Translations under genes and position numbers: made by a program
The notes under the pieces: model-generated
What the model was told of the DNA's origin: nothing
Database searches by the model: none
Seen by the model: only the letters and a program-made list of their open reading frames with translations
NCBI GenBank assembly: GCA_016793585.1
Contig: JAEUJR010000108.1
Location: 1 to 9,660, forward strand
Origin: Archangium sp.
Lineage (GTDB): Bacteria > Myxococcota > Myxococcia > Myxococcales > Myxococcaceae
DNA length: 9,660 nucleotides
Reading direction: 5' to 3'
Shown here: positions 6,369-9,660 of the stretch, one piece after another
How positions within the stretch are numbered: position 1 is the stretch's first letter
Layout: each line of letters begins with the position of its first letter

Positions 6369-7439
6369 TCAGTCTTCGCGCGCCTCGTAGAGCTCGCCGT
6401 GAAACGCGATGGCGCCCGGTGAGAGCGACCAGTGCGGCTCGGGCAGCAGATAGAGCAGGCGTTTGCCCTCGGGGCCGACGCCCGCGCCGACGATGAAGTA
6501 GCGGCGATCGTGCGCGGCGCCGTCGAGCACGAGCAGATCGTGCTGCACCCGCCAGGTGCCCGAGTCCTTCTCGCCGCCGAACTGCGTGTTGCCGTGCTGG
6601 GTGTTGGCGCCCACGAAGTCGTACGAGAAGTCGTGGTTGGCCTCGAAGTCGTACTTCACCGTGTACGAGACGGCGCTGAAGCTGGTGCTGCCGGTGATGA
6701 CGTTCACGTACTGCGCGTGCGAGCCGGTGCCGTACTTCCACGCGCCGGCGATCTCGTCGTCGCTCACGAGCGGCAAGCCGACCGGGCTGCCCTCGACGCC
6801 CTTCATCAGCTCCTCGACCGCGGGCTGCGTCACGTCGAACGAGCCCTTCGCCGTCATCACCGCGCCCACCGAGTCGTCGAAGTACTCCTGCAACACCACG
6901 AAGGGCTCGAGGCGGTCGTCGGCTTCGACGAGGTAGAGGCTCACCAGCGACGGGTGCTGGTTGTTGGCCGCCTTGAGCGACGCCGAGGTGAAGTACGCGC
7001 GGGCGCCGTTGTTGACGAAGCGCCGCAGCGGCAACACCCGCGTGGGCGCGCCCGGCCAGTCACGCACGATGGTCTGGTTCCACAGCTGGGTGAGCTTGTC
7101 CTGTGCGCCCTCGAGGCCGGGAATGGCGGCCAGCTTGATGACCTCGGCCGTGTGCTTCGCGTCGCCGTCGAGCTTCTCGAAGCGCCAGCGCCCTTCGGAC
7201 ACCACCACGAACGACGCCGGCACGGTGAAGCTGAACCCGCCGGCGGCCCCGGGCGAGCTCGGCGTCGGAGCCGTGCCCGCGCCCATCACGTCGGTGGCGC
7301 CGGCGATGACGCCCAGGCCGAAGAGCCCGACCGTGCCTGCGCCGCAGACCGCGCACAGCCCACCGACGCCGAGCAACACCCAGAGCAGGGTCTTGTTCGA
7401 ACGACCCGGCGGCGGCTGCTGCATCGGCGCGGGCGTCAA
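6369..7439 (-). CDS. Single-pass membrane protein of unknown function with a lipocalin-like C-terminal region
   Basis: I do not recognise this family. A short Pro-rich, positively charged N-terminus (PPPGRSNK) precedes one long hydrophobic Gly-rich helix at about residues 17-45, suggesting the N-terminus is inside and the remainder is in the periplasm. Residues about 68-215 form an alpha/beta domain (starting GFSFTVPASFVVV). Residues about 228-345 are beta-rich, starting EIAGAWKYGTG and containing DSGTWRVQHDLLVLD, a pattern seen in small lipocalin-like barrels. The start is taken as TTG 7439, because GGAG (7448-7451) sits 8 nt upstream and TTG shares TTGA with the stop of the XRE gene. ATG 7424 (residue 6) is the alternative but lies 23 nt from that ribosome site. 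It is probably co-transcribed with the XRE regulator. Its stop is 4 bp from the convergent kinase stop. Confidence 0.8.
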   Translation of the reverse strand: MTPAPMQQPPPGRSNKTLLWVLLGVGGLCAVCGAGTVGLFGLGVIAGATDVMGAGTAPTPSSPGAAGGFSFTVPASFVVVSEGRWRFEKLDGDAKHTAEVIKLAAIPGLEGAQDKLTQLWNQTIVRDWPGAPTRVLPLRRFVNNGARAYFTSASLKAANNQHPSLVSLYLVEADDRLEPFVVLQEYFDDSVGAVMTAKGSFDVTQPAVEELMKGVEGSPVGLPLVSDDEIAGAWKYGTGSHAQYVNVITGSTSFSAVSYTVKYDFEANHDFSYDFVGANTQHGNTQFGGEKDSGTWRVQHDLLVLDGAAHDRRYFIVGAGVGPEGKRLLYLLPEPHWSLSPGAIAFHGELYEARED

Positions 7440-8047
7440 CCGACCTGCTCCGCGTACGTCATGACGAGGTACAGCCGCGCCTCCACGGTGCCGGAGTTGC
7501 GGTACGAGTGCGCCTTGTCGGCCTCGAAGAGAATCGCGTCACCTGCGCTGAGCGAATACGTCTCGCCCGCCACGTCGAGCTCGAGCTGCCCCTTCGAGAC
7601 GACGAGGTTCTCCATGGTGCCCGCGGCGTGTGCGTCGGCCGACTCGATGCCCTTCGGCGCGATGACGAGCTCGTAGAACTCGACGCGGCGGGGCTCGTCG
7701 AAGGGGAACAGCGCGCGCGACGAGAACGAGCCGTCGTGCGAGAGCAGCCGCTTGGCGTCTTTCTCGCGAAGCACCTTCACGGGCGACTGCTGCGTGCTGC
7801 TGATGAGCGCCGAGAACGGCACGTCGAGCGCGCGGGCGATCTTCCACAACACGTTGATGGTGGGCGCCGACTGGCCGAGCTCGACCTGCCCCAGCATCGC
7901 GCGGCTCACGCCCGAGGCCTGGGCGAGCCGCTCCAGCGACAACCCGCGCTCGGTGCGAAGGCGCCGCAGGTTCTTGCCCACCACGGGGGCGAGGTCGGCG
8001 CTCTCTTTGGGAGCGACTTCAGGGGTGCGGTTCTTCTTCGCGGCCAT
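7436..8047 (-). CDS. XRE-family transcriptional regulator with C-terminal cupin domain
   Basis: A 203-residue two-domain regulator. The N-terminal helix-turn-helix is at about residues 22-82 (LRRLRTERGLSLERLAQASG, then VSRAMLGQVELGQSAPT, then LWKIARALDVPFSAL), a clear XRE/HTH_3 signature. The C-terminal half is a small cupin barrel, with GTMENLVVSKGQLELDV and SAGDAILFEADKAHSYRN as the two conserved cupin motifs, which usually bind a small ligand. The start is ATG 8047, because GGAG lies 7 nt upstream; an open frame extends farther upstream but has no comparable signal. The stop overlaps the TTG of the downstream membrane-protein gene. Proteins of this architecture commonly act as local metabolic repressors or activators. 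The target here is unknown; the membrane protein, the nearby glyoxylate genes, or its own promoter are all possible. Confidence 0.93.
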   Translation of the reverse strand: MAAKKNRTPEVAPKESADLAPVVGKNLRRLRTERGLSLERLAQASGVSRAMLGQVELGQSAPTINVLWKIARALDVPFSALISSTQQSPVKVLREKDAKRLLSHDGSFSSRALFPFDEPRRVEFYELVIAPKGIESADAHAAGTMENLVVSKGQLELDVAGETYSLSAGDAILFEADKAHSYRNSGTVEARLYLVMTYAEQVG

Positions 8048-8054
8048 GGCAGAA

Positions 8055-8058
8055 CTCC
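8055..8058 (-). promoter_or_regulatory. Ribosome binding site deciding the XRE-cupin start
   Basis: GGAG on the minus strand, 7 nt before ATG 8047. It selects this start over the in-frame upstream extension to 8116. Confidence 0.7.
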
Positions 8059-8077
8059 GGTCGTCCGTTGGAGCGGA

Positions 8078-8106
8078 GGGATCTCGCGTTCGCCCAAAGC
8101 GGTCAA
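8078..8106 (-). promoter_or_regulatory. Weak candidate promoter for the XRE-membrane protein unit
   Basis: On the minus strand TTGACC (8101-8106, five of six matches to the -35 consensus) is followed after 17 bp by GATCCC (8078-8083), a poor -10. It lies between the aceA terminator and the XRE start, where a promoter is needed. The weak -10 suggests either an activator or another sigma factor, or that the call is wrong. Confidence 0.3.
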
Positions 8107-8131
8107 GCGGAAGCACGCCACGCGCTGCGCC

Positions 8132-8187
8132 GAAAAACCGAAGGCGCCGTGGTGGCCCGGTGAAGGGAACACCACGACGCCTTTCGG
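8132..8187 (-). terminator. Intrinsic terminator of aceA
   Basis: On the minus strand the arms at 8170-8183 and 8141-8154 form a 14-bp stem that is perfect except for one U-G wobble. A further 3 bp (CCG/CGG) extend it past one bulged A. The loop is 15 nt and the stem is followed directly by TTTTT (8132-8136). Read on the plus strand the wobble becomes a C-A mismatch and there is no T-run, so the element is oriented for aceA. It begins about 53 nt after the aceA stop. Confidence 0.85.
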
Positions 8188-8188
8188 G

Positions 8189-8223
8189 GCGGCGCGATCG
8201 GGGAGGGGAACGAGACGCGCCGC
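8189..8223 (-). repeat. Inverted repeat (hairpin) in the aceA 3' untranslated region
   Basis: Perfect 8-bp arms GCGGCGCG (8189-8196) and CGCGCCGC (8216-8223) are separated by 19 nt, and begin 16 nt after the aceA stop. No T-run follows, so this is not itself an intrinsic terminator. It may stabilise the mRNA 3' end; chance is possible at this GC content. Confidence 0.45.
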
Positions 8224-8239
8224 AGCGTTCAGCGGTGCT

Positions 8240-9517
<1,278 letters not shown>

Positions 9518-9525
9518 GACGGGTG

Positions 9526-9531
9526 CTCCCT
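9526..9531 (-). promoter_or_regulatory. Ribosome binding site of aceA
   Basis: AGGGAG on the minus strand, 8 nt before ATG 9517. This strong site confirms the aceA start and supports independent translation within an aceB-aceA transcript. Confidence 0.75.
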
Positions 9532-9578
9532 GTGGGTGAAGGATGGGTACGGCGGTGGAGGTGGGGACGACGGGAAGG

Positions 9579-9660
9579 TCAGCGCTCGCTGGCGACGAGC
9601 CGTTGGTACGCGGGGACGGTGAGGAACTCTTCGAAGGTCTCGGCAGTGGAGAGCGAGCGG
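9579..9660 (-). CDS. aceB: Malate synthase, C-terminal end (truncated by window edge)
   Basis: Only the last 26 codons and the TGA stop (9579-9581) are present. The translation contains [17 protein letters not shown], matching the C-terminal pattern of malate synthase A (a short helix ending in FxEFLTxPAYxxL). The enzyme condenses glyoxylate with acetyl-CoA to malate, the second glyoxylate-shunt step. Its position directly upstream of aceA on the same strand strongly supports the call. The short visible stretch prevents checking of the active site. Confidence 0.85.
   Translation of the reverse strand, partial: RSLSTAETFEEFLTVPAYQRLVASER

Noticed and set aside
6362..6371. Perfect palindrome TGACGCGTCA as a protein binding site
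   Set aside because: It arises from two facing TGA stop codons around CGCG, so it needs no regulatory explanation.
4597..6390. Plus-strand open frame longer than the kinase gene in another frame
   Set aside because: Its translation is Arg/Gly/Ala-rich and low in complexity, while the overlapping frame gives a complete kinase with all motifs.
8048..8116. N-terminal extension of the XRE regulator by 23 codons
   Set aside because: The extension has no ribosome site and overlaps the candidate -35 region; ATG 8047 has GGAG at the right distance.

Overview
The window is GC-rich and densely coding, with long spurious open frames on both strands. It looks like chromosomal DNA of a Myxococcota (myxobacterial) organism. 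The clues are a Hanks-type kinase with an HRDVSPSN catalytic loop, one membrane helix and an AgmX/PglI-like C-terminal domain, Val-Asp-Ala-Gly rich linkers, and large beta-rich envelope proteins. The taxon is inferred from gene style only. I see no transposase, integrase, tRNA, rRNA or CRISPR array.

Plus-strand half (1-6364): the 3' part of rimO (ribosomal protein S12 methylthiotransferase) runs off the left edge. After a 67-bp gap with a good promoter whose predicted start point falls on the next start codon (a probable leaderless mRNA) comes a three-gene set. It encodes a predicted outer-membrane beta-barrel protein with three periplasmic carboxypeptidase-regulatory/PEGA-like domains, a large lipoprotein with two FecR-like segments and C-terminal fibronectin/Ig-like domains, and a transmembrane Ser/Thr protein kinase. 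The last two genes overlap by ATGA. Together they could form a path from the outer membrane through the periplasm to a cytoplasmic kinase. This is the most interesting part of the window. No ECF sigma factor accompanies the FecR-like protein, and the kinase shows a paired substitution in its catalytic core.

Minus-strand half (6369-9660): read in the direction of transcription, the order is the last 26 codons of a malate synthase (aceB-like), then isocitrate lyase (aceA). These are the two glyoxylate-shunt enzymes, probably in one operon. aceA is followed by two hairpins, the second a textbook intrinsic terminator. Next comes a separate unit: an XRE-family regulator with a C-terminal cupin domain, overlapping by TTGA with a single-pass membrane protein of unknown function. 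That last gene converges on the kinase gene with only 4 bp between the stop codons.

Non-coding space is small: 1069-1135 (promoter), 2681-2696, 6365-6368, 8048-8239 (aceA 3' hairpins plus the leader of the XRE gene) and 9518-9578 (aceB-aceA spacer).
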